Positions 10,184-17,811 of a DNA stretch of 64,000 nucleotides are shown one piece after another (the stretch's first letter is position 1; every line of letters starts with the position of its first letter). Under the pieces are notes generated by a model. That model was not told the DNA's origin and made no database searches. It saw only the letters and a program-made list of their open reading frames with translations. The DNA comes from Serratia symbiotica (GTDB lineage: Bacteria > Pseudomonadota > Gammaproteobacteria > Enterobacterales > Enterobacteriaceae): assembly GCF_000821185.2 (NCBI RefSeq), contig NZ_CP050855.1, positions 868,001 through 932,000 of the forward strand, written 5' to 3'. The position numbers and the translations under genes are program-made.

Positions 10184-10915
10184 CTGCTCTTTCGGTGTGG
10201 CAAATTCCTCGAGGGACAGGCAGGCGATGCCGTTCAACTCACGCACCGTGCGCTCCAGTACCACCGAGAATCGGCGACGGGCGATGGCCGGGGGCAAGTC
10301 CGCCAGTTGTAGCGCCGTGGTTATCCCCATCATCGACAGATGCCTGGCGATGCGATGCCCGACTCCCCACACTTCCGAGACCGGCACGTGTGCCATCAGG
10401 CGACGCTGTCTTGCGGTGGCACTCAGGTCAACAACACCCCCGGTCTTTCGCCAGGTCTTGGCGGCATGGTTGGCCAGTTTGGCCAACGTTTTGGTTGGAG
10501 CGATGCCCACGCCAACGGTCAGATGCGTGCAGCGGCGTACCGTTTCACGGAGCTGTTTTCCCAGGGGTTCCAGTGTGGTGAGTGGCAGGCCGGTCAGGTC
10601 ACAAAATGCCTCGTCAATGGAATAGACCTCAACGCGCGGCGTCAGCTGGGCCAATAGGGTCATTACCCGGTGGCTCATGTCGGCGTAGTAGGCGTAATTA
10701 CTGGAGAAGGCAATACAGTGTTTCTTTTCAGCCTCCGCTCTTACCTTGAACCAGGGTACGCCCATTTTTATGCCAAGGGCTTTGGCCTCCTGACTGCGTG
10801 CCACCACGCATCCGTCGTTGTTCGACAGTACCACCACGGGTTTACCGCGCAAGTCGGGTCGAAACACCGTCTCGCAAGAGGCATAAAAGCTGTTGACGTC
10901 AACCAGGGCAAACAT
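10184..10915 (-). pseudogene. umuC: UmuC-like DNA polymerase V subunit, C-terminus replaced
   Basis: The first 244 codons are a clean Y-family polymerase: [15 protein letters not shown] with metal-binding Asp, the NNDGC finger motif and the catalytic SIDEAF. The helix-hairpin-helix region [12 protein letters not shown] follows. Similarity stops after FATPKEQ at 10184, where the sequence becomes MuA-like. The C-terminal little-finger and beta-clamp-binding parts are absent, so the protein cannot work in lesion bypass. Its umuD partner ends 23 bp upstream. It differs clearly from the complete umuC at 59912 and is probably of plasmid or element origin (MucB/RumB type). Confidence 0.88.
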
Positions 10916-10938
10916 GGCTTAACAGGCGTTGGCAAGGG

Positions 10939-11430
10939 TCAAAGCGTGTGGATAGCGTAGCGAACCACGCCAAAGATGACCGTCTCCATGTCCTCATTAT
11001 CCACGTCGATGGGCGCAAAGGCTGGGTTGGCCGGCAGCAGTAACGGGCGGGGATGCAATTGCAGGCATTTGCAGGTGAATGCGCCATCGACCGTCGCAAT
11101 GACGATGTCACCGTGCCGTGCCGGGTAACAGCACTCAACGACCAGCAGGTCGCTGTCGAGAATACCGGCGTCCCGCATTGAATGGCCTTCGGCTCGCACC
11201 AGGTAGGTACTTTCCGGGAAACGGATGCAGATATCATCCAGTGACAGACGTTGTTCCAGGTAGTCCTGAGCGGGCGAGGGGAAGCCACAGGCGATACCGG
11301 TATCATAGAGTCTGACCCCTGTCTGGCGCTGAGGGGAGGGGGCTGTTTTACCTGGATGAACGCCGGGTCGCTGAACTGCTGGCGTGGTGGGGAGGGCCAT
11401 CGCGGTGATGGTCTGGGAGGTGTTGCTCAC
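10939..11430 (-). CDS. umuD: UmuD-like translesion polymerase accessory protein
   Basis: A 163-residue S24-family autoprotease. The cleavage region [11 protein letters not shown], the catalytic Ser in AEGHSMRDAGI and the catalytic Lys in VDGAFTCKCL are all present. RecA-assisted self-cleavage would give UmuD', the partner of UmuC in polymerase V. The N-terminal extension before the cleavage site is longer (about 45 residues) than in chromosomal UmuD, so a later start is possible. A perfect LexA box lies 46-65 bp upstream. Its umuC partner is truncated by the MuA fusion, so the protein may act only on the other UmuC or on nothing. Confidence 0.9.
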   Translation of the reverse strand: MSNTSQTITAMALPTTPAVQRPGVHPGKTAPSPQRQTGVRLYDTGIACGFPSPAQDYLEQRLSLDDICIRFPESTYLVRAEGHSMRDAGILDSDLLVVECCYPARHGDIVIATVDGAFTCKCLQLHPRPLLLPANPAFAPIDVDNEDMETVIFGVVRYAIHTL

Positions 11431-11475
11431 AATGTGTACTTTCCTGGTCAGAATTTTACTTAAGCATTAATATTG

Positions 11476-11495
11476 TACTGGACGTATAAACAGTA
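11476..11495 (-). promoter_or_regulatory. LexA (SOS) box of the element-borne umuDC
   Basis: TACTG-N10-CAGTA, a perfect match to the enterobacterial LexA consensus arms (CTG N10 CAG), upstream of the umuD start at 11430. It predicts induction by DNA damage. Confidence 0.9.
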
Positions 11496-11729
11496 TAATA
11501 TTGCGCAACCGGGCGTAAGCTGCACTTAAGTCCAGGGTGTATACTGGCGAGATTATCCACAGATATGTTGCAAAACCCGTGTATAACTGGATGGAGAAAG
11601 TGGGCATGCCCAGGAGGCCGTTGTCCTTCAGTGATGCGCAGGTGTTGCGCAATGATGGTCACTCACAGGTGCTCAATGGCACGGACTATGCGATACTTTG
11701 GTCACATTACCCCGCCAGCTGAAAAATTG

Positions 11730-12056
11730 ATGACTGACCACCCTGTCCAGCCAGAGAGTGCTGAAGACGAGATTATCGATATCGACACCGAGGCGTTTGC
11801 TCATACCGTCGCCATGATGGTGCTGCTCAAGCCCGGCATGTCCCATACCCACTCGGAGCCACTCTCCCCCGACTGTGCCGCCGGACAACTTGTCCAGGAC
11901 GTCAACAGTCTGAAAAAACGCGCCCGCCGCCTGCTGGTACCCGCCATGCACGAAGCCACCAAACGTACCGGCCAGGTCTATAATATCGAGAGCAGCCTGG
12001 TGCTTTACCCGTCAGGCCGCCTGTTCGCCCAGGCCATCGTCACCCGAAGCAGGTAA
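11730..12056 (+). CDS. uncharacterised element-borne protein
   Basis: A 108-residue open frame starting at ATG 11730. It is acidic at the N-terminus (ESAEDEIIDIDTEAF), has a basic central helix (NSLKKRARRLLVPAMHEATKR) and a C-terminal segment that looks like a mixed alpha/beta fold (YNIESSLVLYPSGRLFAQAIVTR). The stop is three bases before the start of the Rpn gene, so the two are probably co-transcribed. I recognise no family. The frame is open further upstream, but that part is not protein-like. Confidence 0.55.
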   Translation: MTDHPVQPESAEDEIIDIDTEAFAHTVAMMVLLKPGMSHTHSEPLSPDCAAGQLVQDVNSLKKRARRLLVPAMHEATKRTGQVYNIESSLVLYPSGRLFAQAIVTRSR

Positions 12057-12059
12057 CTG

Positions 12060-13007
12060 ATGAGCAAAACGACCCCCATTCCCCATGACGCCGTGTTCAA
12101 GCAGTTTCTGACCCATCCGGAAACAGCGCGTGACTTCCTGCAATTGCATTTGCCGCCGGCAGTGCTCACACACTGTGACTTGAGTACGTTAAAGCTGGAA
12201 TCGGGCAGCTTTGTTGAAGAAGATTTGCGTGCCTATTATTCCGATGTGCTCTATTCACTCAAGGCGGGGAAGGGTATCGGCTTTGTCTATTGCCTTATCG
12301 AGCACCAAAGTTCCCCTGATAAGAATATGGCCTTTAGGTTGATGCGATACAGTATCGCGGCGATGCAACGCCATCTTGATGCGGGTAACGAGCAGTTGCC
12401 TCTGGTGGTTCCACTGCTGTTCTATCACGGTCAGGTGACGCCTTATCCGTACTCGATGCGCTGGCTGGATGAGTTTGGTGACCCCGAACTGGCCACACAG
12501 CTTTATGCGGGAGCGTTTCCCCTGGTCGATGTCACAGTCATCCCGGATGAGCAAATCATGCAGCATCGCCGTATGGCCATCCTGGAGCTTTTACAGAAAC
12601 ACATCCGTCAGCGCGACCTGGCTGACCTGCTGGAACAACTGGTCACGTTGCTGCTGTCCGGATATACTACGCAGGAGCAACTGACATCATTGATGAATTA
12701 CATGCTACAGGTTGGTGACACGGCAGCCCCGGAGACGTTTATCCGCGAACTGGCGCGTCGTGCGCCACAACATGAGGAGGTGCTTATGACCGTTGCACAA
12801 AAACTGGAAGATAAAGGACGTCAGGAAGGTATCCAACTTGGCGAAGCTAGAGGCCGTCAGGAAGGTATCCAACTTGGCGAAGCTAGAGGCCGCCAAGAAG
12901 GCAAGCTTGCCGTTGCCCGCACAATGCTGACCAACGGTCTTGATCGTAACCTGGTCATGAAGATGACGGGGTTGACCGCCGATGACCTGGCCAAAATCCA
13001 GCATTAA
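12060..13007 (+). CDS. Rpn/YhgA-family putative transposase-nuclease (PD-(D/E)XK)
   Basis: A 315-residue member of the recombination-promoting nuclease family (older name: transposase_31). The family start PHDAVFKQFLTHPETARDFL is present, and the PD-(D/E)XK catalytic region is YYSDVLYSLK ... VYCLIEHQSS (Asp about 61, Glu-x-Gln about 82). E. coli Rpn proteins cut DNA and raise RecA-independent recombination; the physiological role is unclear. Near the C-terminus a 12-residue unit (GRQEGIQLGEAR) is repeated in tandem, encoded by two perfect 36-bp copies and a partial third, a length-variable hinge common in this family. The gene appears intact and is adjacent to the unknown gene at 11730. Confidence 0.9.
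   Translation: MSKTTPIPHDAVFKQFLTHPETARDFLQLHLPPAVLTHCDLSTLKLESGSFVEEDLRAYYSDVLYSLKAGKGIGFVYCLIEHQSSPDKNMAFRLMRYSIAAMQRHLDAGNEQLPLVVPLLFYHGQVTPYPYSMRWLDEFGDPELATQLYAGAFPLVDVTVIPDEQIMQHRRMAILELLQKHIRQRDLADLLEQLVTLLLSGYTTQEQLTSLMNYMLQVGDTAAPETFIRELARRAPQHEEVLMTVAQKLEDKGRQEGIQLGEARGRQEGIQLGEARGRQEGKLAVARTMLTNGLDRNLVMKMTGLTADDLAKIQH
12816..12902 (+). repeat. 36-bp tandem repeat inside the Rpn gene
   Basis: Units at 12816-12851 and 12852-12887 are nearly identical (each encodes GRQEGIQLGEAR), with a partial third unit at 12888-12902 encoding GRQEG. The repeats keep the reading frame, so copy-number change would only alter the length of the helical linker. Confidence 0.85.
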
Positions 13008-13213
13008 TAGGTATTGGCGCAGTTCCGTAACAGGATGCGCCTTTCTTCGCAACACGTCACTTTAGCCACAGTGTGACCGCGCCTGCGTTCACATCCGTGA
13101 AATTCCGCTTTCTCGACAGGGCAGGTTAGCCACATTGCTTCTTGCTGGTCTTGTTCTGCGGTGAGCTGTTTGGTTATTTTAATTAAATATTTTTTTCTTA
13201 TAAAAATTGAATC

Positions 13214-13783
13214 TTATTCCCCTATGTCATCATGTCCCTGTTCAAATTCCCACTGTATATTGTACTTATCTACAAAGTAGAAATATCTTATTTTTTTTAT
13301 GATGCTGCATACATTTTCTTTTTCTTCTAAACTGGATTCAAGTTGTTCATCAAAGAAATTGAAGTCATCAGTTGATATTGGGCTTATAAAAAATGGTTTG
13401 TATCTTTCACTCAAACTTATTAATTTAGTATCCTTTGTATTTTTTATATGTTTAAAAGCATAATCAATATTATCTACTTTTATACAAATATGCCCAATCC
13501 CACCAATATCATTCGTTTTTTTATCTACAGATGAGCTATACCCAATTGGGTTGTGATACTCCATTAACTCCAAGAATATTCCGGTTTTTGGTATTTCAAG
13601 GAAGCATATAGACACATTTACAATTTCATCAATGAACCCCGCGCTTTTTGAAAACCCTTCATTTTTAAAGTGTGGAAAAATTTGCCTAGGTATGCAAAAC
13701 AATAACTTATTATAATATTCAATAGCTTTTTCAATATCATCAACGACAATATTTATATGTCCAAGAGCTTTGTAATCAATCAT
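13214..13783 (-). CDS. VOC-superfamily (glyoxalase-fold) protein
   Basis: A 189-residue protein with the paired beta-alpha-beta-beta-beta modules of the vicinal oxygen chelate fold. The likely metal ligands are in order: His in ALGHINIVVDD (about residue 8), Glu in GIFLELMEYH (about 73), His in GIGHICIKVD (about 97) and Glu in IQWEFEQG (about 182). This resembles methylmalonyl-CoA epimerase or glyoxalase I-like members, but the substrate cannot be told. It is the last gene of a very AT-rich minus-strand operon, overlapping the stop of the membrane-protein gene by 8 bp. Base composition differs sharply from the pilus operon next door, a sign of separate acquisition. Confidence 0.75.
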   Translation of the reverse strand: MIDYKALGHINIVVDDIEKAIEYYNKLLFCIPRQIFPHFKNEGFSKSAGFIDEIVNVSICFLEIPKTGIFLELMEYHNPIGYSSSVDKKTNDIGGIGHICIKVDNIDYAFKHIKNTKDTKLISLSERYKPFFISPISTDDFNFFDEQLESSLEEKENVCSIIKKIRYFYFVDKYNIQWEFEQGHDDIGE

Positions 13784-14390
13784 TTTTTCTTCTCCATTTT
13801 ATTAGAGAGTTAAGTGATAAAGACCAAATTAAAAATGAAATCATATTAGTGATAATGTTAAATGAAATTAAATTTTTGTTTTTTAAATCCACCACATCAT
13901 GAAATGCAATAAAATCTGTAGCTGGAGTATATAGTAGGATAAAAATAGTCGAGGATATAAAACTTGAGGTTAGAAAGTTGGTTTTTTTAAAAAAGAACGT
14001 AAATATGTAGTTGTTTATAAGTAAGGCTATTAGAGTACCGACAATATTTGCAAGATACATTTTTTCAAAATATAATAAAATGTTTTTGAGAGAATCTGCA
14101 ATTGGAGATAAACTTGAAATATTATAAATAAAACTACCCTTTATTAAACAGAAAAGCATTGCATTAGATAATGACTCTATAACAATCATACTAATGACTA
14201 ATCTTCTGCTATAATAAACTGAAGAATAGTCTAGCAGAGCTATGACAAGCATATAAGTAATGCTTGAAGGGATGAAAACAAAATTATTAAATGAATATAT
14301 ATTAAATGAGATAATATGTGATGCAATAGAAAAGGTAGTTATTAAAGATGTAAGGATAATTAACTCAATTTCTTTTCGTTCATTAGCCAT
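13776..14390 (-). CDS. integral membrane protein, VUT/YhhQ-like (queuosine precursor transporter-like)
   Basis: A 204-residue hydrophobic protein with about six membrane segments. Several stretches follow the VUT (YhhQ/QueT-like) pattern: FVFIPSSITYMLVIALLDYSS, then VYYSRRLVISM where the family has a conserved acidic-VYG-rr turn, and later ANIVGTLIALLINNYIF and a helix with a buried Asp (YTPATDFIAF). The conserved Glu and Gly of the family turn are replaced here by Val and Ser, so the match is partial and substrate specificity is open. It overlaps the upstream gene by 8 bp and the downstream VOC gene by 8 bp. Function by inference: uptake of a small organic molecule acted on by the VOC protein. 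Confidence 0.5.
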   Translation of the reverse strand: MANERKEIELIILTSLITTFSIASHIISFNIYSFNNFVFIPSSITYMLVIALLDYSSVYYSRRLVISMIVIESLSNAMLFCLIKGSFIYNISSLSPIADSLKNILLYFEKMYLANIVGTLIALLINNYIFTFFFKKTNFLTSSFISSTIFILLYTPATDFIAFHDVVDLKNKNLISFNIITNMISFLIWSLSLNSLIKWRRKND

Positions 14391-14727
14391 GATTTTCTAT
14401 CTCTTGCTCAATATCTTTAAGTATAGCTTCAGATGCTTCAGGGAAATGCAAGTGCAGTTTGCTATATACTTTTTTGTAACTTATTAGCCTAATGCAATAT
14501 TCTATGTCTTTTTTTAGCATGGATTTATTATAGTGGCGATAAAACTCTTCAATTTCCATACTGTTAGATACATACCGGCTTGTGTGATAATTTATTTTTA
14601 TTTCTAATGGTTTAGTGAAAGTAGTTGTGTCAATGTGAAGAATATTATCGATAGATGATTTTTTGTAACTATCGAAAAGATAATTTAGTAGATCATTAAA
14701 CTTTGATATCATATATCCTCCATTCAA
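14383..14727 (-). CDS. uncharacterised cytoplasmic protein of the cargo operon
   Basis: About 114 residues, starting at ATG 14727 or, more likely, at the internal ATG 14712 (MISKFNDLLNYLF). It is charged, rich in Lys, Ile and Tyr, and predicted mostly helical, with no signal peptide and no motif that I recognise. The gene overlaps the preceding regulator by about 30 bp and the following membrane-protein gene by 8 bp, so the four proteins are very probably made from one message. It could be a partner of the regulator or of the transporter. Confidence 0.55.
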   Translation of the reverse strand: MNGGYMISKFNDLLNYLFDSYKKSSIDNILHIDTTTFTKPLEIKINYHTSRYVSNSMEIEEFYRHYNKSMLKKDIEYCIRLISYKKVYSKLHLHFPEASEAILKDIEQEIENHG

Positions 14728-15223
14728 TTACTTTATAACCTACATCAGGATTACTATGATCCCTTTTTGATATTTTTATTTCATGGTCGCTAATGTATAA
14801 ATAGTCATCCTTTAAGTAACTATCTTTTTCTCTATACTCGTTAACTCTAGTGCATATACACAGTTTGTTATCTTCAATCTGTACTGCGAAAGGTTTTTTT
14901 CCAAGATCTCGATTGGATAATATGTATTTAGTTTCTTTAGTAAGAGAGTTGTCACGAAAATATAACTGTAGTATCAGATTGTCGTTGATGATAGGTATTT
15001 TGTTAATTTTCTCTGGCTGCCATTCACCTTTACCAGTTAGAAGCCACTCAGGGTTGATTTGTAGACCTTCAGCAATTCTAACTGACAGTCTACTCGCATT
15101 CAGATTATTTCTGAGTATGTAATTTATTGATTGTTGAGAGATCCCAATCAATCTGGCAGCTTCGACCTGATTCAAGTCGAGTTTGTACAAAACGTACTTT
15201 AGTCGTTCAGCAAGAGTTTCCAT
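14696..15223 (-). CDS. XRE/cI-type transcriptional regulator with C-terminal ligand-type domain
   Basis: A 175-residue protein. Residues 1-60 form a lambda-repressor-like HTH (LAERLKYVLYKLDLNQVEAARLIGISQQSINYILRNN) followed by the phrase INPEWLLTGKGEW typical of phage CI and S24-type regulators. The C-terminal 100 residues resemble the beta-rich S24 peptidase part in layout (KKPFAVQIEDNKLCICTRVNEYREKDSYLKDDYLYISD), but I see no Ser/Lys dyad in the expected S-M/K context, so self-cleavage is doubtful. It is the first gene of the operon and probably controls it through the AT-rich region upstream (15230-15420). Confidence 0.75.
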   Translation of the reverse strand: METLAERLKYVLYKLDLNQVEAARLIGISQQSINYILRNNLNASRLSVRIAEGLQINPEWLLTGKGEWQPEKINKIPIINDNLILQLYFRDNSLTKETKYILSNRDLGKKPFAVQIEDNKLCICTRVNEYREKDSYLKDDYLYISDHEIKISKRDHSNPDVGYKVIEWRIYDIKV

Positions 15224-15891
15224 TATACCAATTTTTGTGATTATGAGATTGATAGTTTACACGTTTTTGTAAAAACATCAACACAATCATATGTATACAT
15301 GTTTGTTTGGTAAAAAACCAACATTCTTGTTTTTTATCATGTAAGTTGCTAGCATTAGATCATCTAGTCCATGTTTAATAAACCTTAAGTTAATTCAAAG
15401 CGTGTTACTTAGGTTGCTTTGACGCCCGCTCTTTAACAACGTGCCCGTTGAACCCTGATCTCAAGGTCCTCTCTTGCCGGTATGCAATGCTGATGCGCGG
15501 AAGATGGCCGGAGGCTACGTCATGGCCTGACATACATCAGGGGAACCTGCCGGGAGGTGGGGCGGTATTAAGAGCCTGGACTTTGCCCACTCTTATACTG
15601 GCCGGGACACTGGAAAGTCGGAACTGTGGCGCGTTGCCGTTATACCCCTACGTACAAATTCGATGTATCCGCAGCAGGCTCTCGGGGCGATCCGTCGGGA
15701 CCCCTGTCTGTGGAGAAGATTAGCCCTGCATTTTCATGCGGTCGTGAACGGGCATCCCTGACGGTAGCAAACCACATAGCGCCAAATGACATAAAGCAGT
15801 CTGTGCAGGCCCACTCGCTGGAGTGGGTCTGCCCGGAACCGCTTGGACAGTTATTGTTGATTTGCCTAACTGGTAAAACTGGAGGTGACAC
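15224..15891. other. intergenic region: operon promoter and structured stretch
   Basis: No convincing gene. The first 200 bases are AT-rich with repeated ATGTTTGT/ACATG-type motifs near 15260-15330, probably the operator-promoter of the divergent regulator operon. From about 15430 the composition becomes GC-richer, like the pilus region. A 12-bp hairpin (GCAGGCCCACTC, loop GCTG, GAGTGGGTCTGC; 15805-15832, one G-T pair) lies ahead of the HNH gene and is not followed by a T-run. Short frames here lack ribosome sites and family features. Confidence 0.5.
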
Positions 15892-16290
15892 ATGAAGCTA
15901 ACGAAAACAAAACGTGACGTGTTGCGCAGGAAGTTTGGTGGATGCTGCGCCTATTGTGGCAGTGAGTTGCCGGCACGAGGCTGGCATGCGGAACGGTGTG
16001 AAGCGGATTTTGCCTTGTTGCCCGGTGAATGCCGCGGACTCATGCCCGTGTGCACAGAGTGCCGAACGTCAAAAGGGAATGCCTCGGCAGAAGCGTTCCG
16101 CGTACTGTTGTCTCAGCAGGTCTACCGGGCGCAGCGGCACAGTGTGAATTTCCGCACCGCGATGCGTTTTGGGCTGGTCAGAGAGACGGCCGCGCCAGTG
16201 GAGTTCTGGTTTGAGAAATATGCAGCTGTGCCGGCTTCTGCTCAACGCATATCAACCGAGTCTTCCCAGTATCAGGATTCAGCCGCCTAA
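15892..16290 (+). CDS. HNH-endonuclease-like small protein
   Basis: A 132-residue protein preceded by a good Shine-Dalgarno (GGAGGTGACAC). It shows the zinc-ribbon arrangement of HNH nucleases: CCAYCG with two knuckle Cys, then GWHAERCEADF where the catalytic His and a following Asp would lie, then LMPVCTECRTSKGNASAEAF with the second Cys pair and the SKG-N-A-F ending of McrA-like HNH proteins. Catalysis is uncertain because the canonical D/E-H dyad is not clear. Its place directly before pilL suggests a role in element biology such as processing or exclusion. Confidence 0.7.
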   Translation: MKLTKTKRDVLRRKFGGCCAYCGSELPARGWHAERCEADFALLPGECRGLMPVCTECRTSKGNASAEAFRVLLSQQVYRAQRHSVNFRTAMRFGLVRETAAPVEFWFEKYAAVPASAQRISTESSQYQDSAA

Positions 16291-16332
16291 CGCCCAATCT
16301 GGTGGCGGGCAGCCTGTGTCTGCCCTGATTTT

Positions 16333-16340
16333 CCGGAGTG
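16333..16340 (+). promoter_or_regulatory. ribosome binding site deciding the pilL start
   Basis: CCGGAG at 16333-16338 is correctly spaced for ATG 16347. A GTG at 16338 in the same frame overlaps this site and is therefore unlikely to be the start. Confidence 0.6.
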
Positions 16341-16346
16341 TCCTTT

Positions 16347-17051
16347 ATGTCATTGAGTAAACAGGCAGGGCTGCTTCCGGCCCTGCTGCTAACCGGCTGT
16401 GCATCGCCATCGGTTGTTGTTGCCGGATCGTCTTCGGGCAACGTCGTGGACAATGACCTGACACGCAGTGCTACCCAAATCAGTGCAATGCAATTTCGTC
16501 TCCATCAGAGTGGGCTGTTTGCACAACGTCCCGCCGCGCCGGCAGGCACCGACGCCTCTTCCCTGCTGCTGACTCATCCAGTCATTGCGGGTACGGCAGC
16601 GGGTAAATCTTCCCCACCGCGTGCGGCGGCAACGGCGGATACCTCTCATACGTATCAAGGCGTGATCCGGCAGAGCGGGGGAGTCACCCCCGTTTCCTTA
16701 CCCACAACCCGCCCTAATCCTTTCCACGGCGACAAGACGCAAGGCAGAGCCGCCCCCACAGGTGCACCGTCACCGGTGATGAAAGTCTGGAAAATTGATA
16801 AAGGCATGACGCTCAGGCAGGGCTACAGCCTGTGGATGTCAAAAGAACGCTGCTCGCTGGACAAGGGAAAATGGACAGTTCGCTGGGATACAGGGACGGA
16901 CTACCCCATCGATTACGCGCTTTCCTTCTCCGCAGCAAATCTTGAAGCGGCAACGGCACAGTTGTTTACCCTCTGGCGTCACGCGCAGGTGCCGCTTTTT
17001 GTCAGCGGCTATCGCCAGCAATGTCTGATTGTTGTCAGTGAAGGGCGCTGA
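16347..17051 (+). CDS. pilL: PilL, conjugative type IVb pilus lipoprotein
   Basis: A 234-residue lipoprotein. The signal peptide ends in a lipobox (LLLTG-C, Cys about residue 18), a low-complexity Ser/Ala/Pro linker occupies the middle, and the C-terminal 85 residues have the TcpQ/PilL domain pattern (WKIDKGMTLRQGYSLWMSKERCSLDKGKW ... LFTLWRHAQVPLFVSGYRQQCLIVV). In IncI R64 and related elements PilL is needed for the thin pilus that mediates liquid mating, and TcpQ-type proteins help stabilise the outer membrane secretin. It is the first gene of the pil series. The normal N-terminal length varies widely, so no truncation is inferred. Confidence 0.85.
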   Translation: MSLSKQAGLLPALLLTGCASPSVVVAGSSSGNVVDNDLTRSATQISAMQFRLHQSGLFAQRPAAPAGTDASSLLLTHPVIAGTAAGKSSPPRAAATADTSHTYQGVIRQSGGVTPVSLPTTRPNPFHGDKTQGRAAPTGAPSPVMKVWKIDKGMTLRQGYSLWMSKERCSLDKGKWTVRWDTGTDYPIDYALSFSAANLEAATAQLFTLWRHAQVPLFVSGYRQQCLIVVSEGR

Positions 17052-17497
17052 ACCCCTATTTTTCCGGGAGGAAACCGATTTGAAGTAACAAGGCGGACAG
17101 ACCGCATGCGTCCTGATTGATTTGAGGACACGCGACGACGGCGATACAGGTCGGGTTCCCATGGCGACGCAGTGAGGGAAAGGAGGCATAGGGCATCACT
17201 CAGTGCCGGTTTGCGCCCGGTTAACGCATCAGTAAGCACAAAACGACGAGACTAACACTGCAGCCTGAGGTGGAGAAGTAAACCAGGCACTAAACCAACG
17301 CAGATTAACCAGTCTGCTCTGTTTTAACTGCTCTTTCACAACAAGCCTTGCGCTCTACGGCAGCCACCGACAACGTGGCGAACCATTTCCAAGCTGTTTT
17401 TGGGGTGTGGTGGGCTGGATATAAGATACAGCCAACACCAGGGGCAATGCCTGCTCACCACATCACCAAAACCCGTTTGATTTAAATCGAGGTAGCC
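17052..17497. other. intergenic region between pilL and the small ORF
   Basis: No gene recognised. Around 17400-17465 there is a long imperfect stem: GGTGTGGTGGGC pairs with GCTCACCACATCACC and encloses a smaller GCTG...CAGC stem. It may be a transcript-level control element or an old insertion end. Confidence 0.4.
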
Positions 17498-17662
17498 ATG
17501 AAATTAAGTGATCTCCCAGAAGGCGTGCAAGTGGTTGCAGCGGAAACGCTTAGCCAGATCATCGCGATGAATGTATACGACGAAGACAACACGCTTGAAC
17601 GTGCTGATTTTATCACCAAGGCATTCCTGGCGTTGTATCAGCGTGAGCACAAGGATTGTTAA
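17498..17662 (+). CDS. small uncharacterised protein (54 aa) in the pil operon
   Basis: ATG 17498 to TAA 17660-17662 encodes a 54-residue acidic protein starting MKLSDLPEGVQVVAAETLSQ and ending YQREHKDC. A GAGGTAG ribosome site precedes it. The composition (regular amphipathic helices, no rare residues) looks protein-like, and it sits between pilL and pilN in the same orientation. I recognise no family. Confidence 0.5.
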   Translation: MKLSDLPEGVQVVAAETLSQIIAMNVYDEDNTLERADFITKAFLALYQREHKDC

Positions 17663-17811
17663 CAACAAAATCAACCCGGGTTACAGTCGAGCATCACCCG
17701 GCCCACACCACCAAAATCGCGGTTTCCTCACCCTAATGTTCACGTCGTCAGACTATGTCAGCCGCGTTTTGCCGTGGTATCTGACCTGACAGACCGTAAC
17801 AGGAAAGAGCC

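Noticed and set aside
15640..15891. Minus-strand frame opposite the HNH gene leader
   Set aside because: It has no ribosome site, no family features and an odd composition; it is likely chance in GC-rich sequence.
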